Below, piece by piece: positions 5,973-6,543 of a DNA stretch of 6,543 bases. The stretch is from Chlorobiota bacterium (GTDB lineage: Bacteria > Bacteroidota > Bacteroidia > Bacteroidales > JAADGE01): assembly GCA_013153575.1 (NCBI GenBank), contig JAADEE010000059.1, positions 1 to 6,543 of the forward strand, read 5' to 3'. The position numbers and the translations under genes are program-made. Below the pieces are notes generated by a model. The model was given only the letters and a program-made list of their open reading frames with translations. It searched no databases and was not told the origin of the DNA. How positions within the stretch are numbered: position 1 is the first letter of the stretch; the number at the start of each line of letters is the position of its first letter.

Positions 5973-6543
5973 AGATTCCGTTTCAATGATGGAACATATA
6001 AAGTCAATAGTAGCGGCTAACTTTAACTGTAAAATATATGAGGCATTTGACGGACTTCAAGGTATAAAAGTTGCACGAGAAGTTAAACCTGATTTAATTT
6101 TAATGGATATTGTTTTACCGTATATTAGTGGTTATGCTGCAACAGTAAGGTTAAGAAAAATTGAAGGTTTAAATGAAACTGTTATTATTGGCATGACAGC
6201 TGATGTTGATGAATTTACAAAAGAAAAAGTATTATCTTGGTGTGACGACTTTATTCCCAAACCTATAAATGAAAAAAAATTAGTTTCTCTTTTAAAAAAA
6301 TTCTTAGTTAATTCTACAAAAGTTAAAAAATTAAGAATTACTCTAAAAAAGGCGAATGTTTTTAAAGAGCAAATTACTTCTGAAATTGTTGAACAGCTTG
6401 AGCAAAGAGTTGAAGAGCTTGAAGAGGCAAAGCAAAGAATTGAGTATTTAAATAAACTGAAAACCAGATTAATGACTTTATTTTCTCATGAAATAAAAAC
6501 CCCTTTAACTACCATTACAGGTTACAGTGAATGTATTAAACTG
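5950..6543 (+). CDS. Receiver-histidine kinase protein (REC-coiled coil-HisKA), 3' truncated
   Basis: The gene is open to the right edge; 198 codons are present from a TTG start. The N-terminus reads KKILIIEDS, as expected for a response-regulator receiver domain (about 1-120). Acidic residues are E8 and D9, the phosphoacceptor is D53 in 'LILMDIVLP' (49-57), the switch threonine is T83 in 'GMTAD', and the lysine is K104 in 'PKP' (103-105). A charged coiled coil follows at about 139-172 ('EQLEQRVEELEEAKQRI'). The dimerisation helix starts with 'FSHEIKTPLTTITGY' (178-192) and phosphoacceptor H180. An ATP-binding domain is expected past the window edge. There is no membrane segment, so it is a soluble kinase whose activity is likely set by phosphorylation of its own receiver. 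The gene overlaps tsaE by 23 bases and belongs to the same operon. The upstream membrane kinase, which has no receiver, is a natural candidate donor, though this is inference. Confidence 0.9.
   Translation, partial: MKKILIIEDSVSMMEHIKSIVAANFNCKIYEAFDGLQGIKVAREVKPDLILMDIVLPYISGYAATVRLRKIEGLNETVIIGMTADVDEFTKEKVLSWCDDFIPKPINEKKLVSLLKKFLVNSTKVKKLRITLKKANVFKEQITSEIVEQLEQRVEELEEAKQRIEYLNKLKTRLMTLFSHEIKTPLTTITGYSECIKL

Overview
This is an AT-rich bacterial chromosomal segment with short gaps and Shine-Dalgarno-led genes. It holds seven genes, five complete and two cut by the window edges. Several features fit an anaerobic member of the Deferribacterota or a similar low-GC Gram-negative lineage: an exported periplasmic-type protein, a DUF1858-type start, a bacterial Memo protein, an nnrDE fusion joined to tsaE, and membrane and hybrid-type kinases. 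That placement rests on gene content and composition only and is tentative.

Left part, minus strand (1-796). A small exported protein (221-730) has its own promoter and a textbook intrinsic terminator. Beyond the terminator lies the start of a second minus-strand gene (1-68), recognisable as a DUF1858-like domain although only 22 codons are present. The 117-base gap at 731-847 is a divergent control region for the exported protein and the Memo gene.

Middle part, plus strand (848-2654). A Memo/AmmeMemoRadiSam-B-type protein is followed, after a gap holding a degenerate heptanucleotide tandem repeat, by a flavoenzyme of the FabK/nitronate monooxygenase family.

Right part, plus strand (2655-6543). 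A compact operon begins at a promoter in the 36-base gap after the flavoenzyme. Its -10 box lies six bases before the ATG of a membrane histidine kinase, so the kinase mRNA is predicted to be leaderless. Downstream come the NAD(P)HX repair bifunctional enzyme (NnrE epimerase plus NnrD dehydratase), TsaE of the tRNA t6A pathway (ATGA overlap), and a receiver-histidine kinase protein. That last gene starts at a TTG inside tsaE and runs off the right edge. The operon therefore places two housekeeping repair and modification genes between two signalling genes, a transmembrane kinase without a receiver and a soluble kinase with an N-terminal receiver, which could form a phosphorelay. I see no IS element, CRISPR array, tRNA or rRNA, and no clear sign of an undescribed defence or mobile system.
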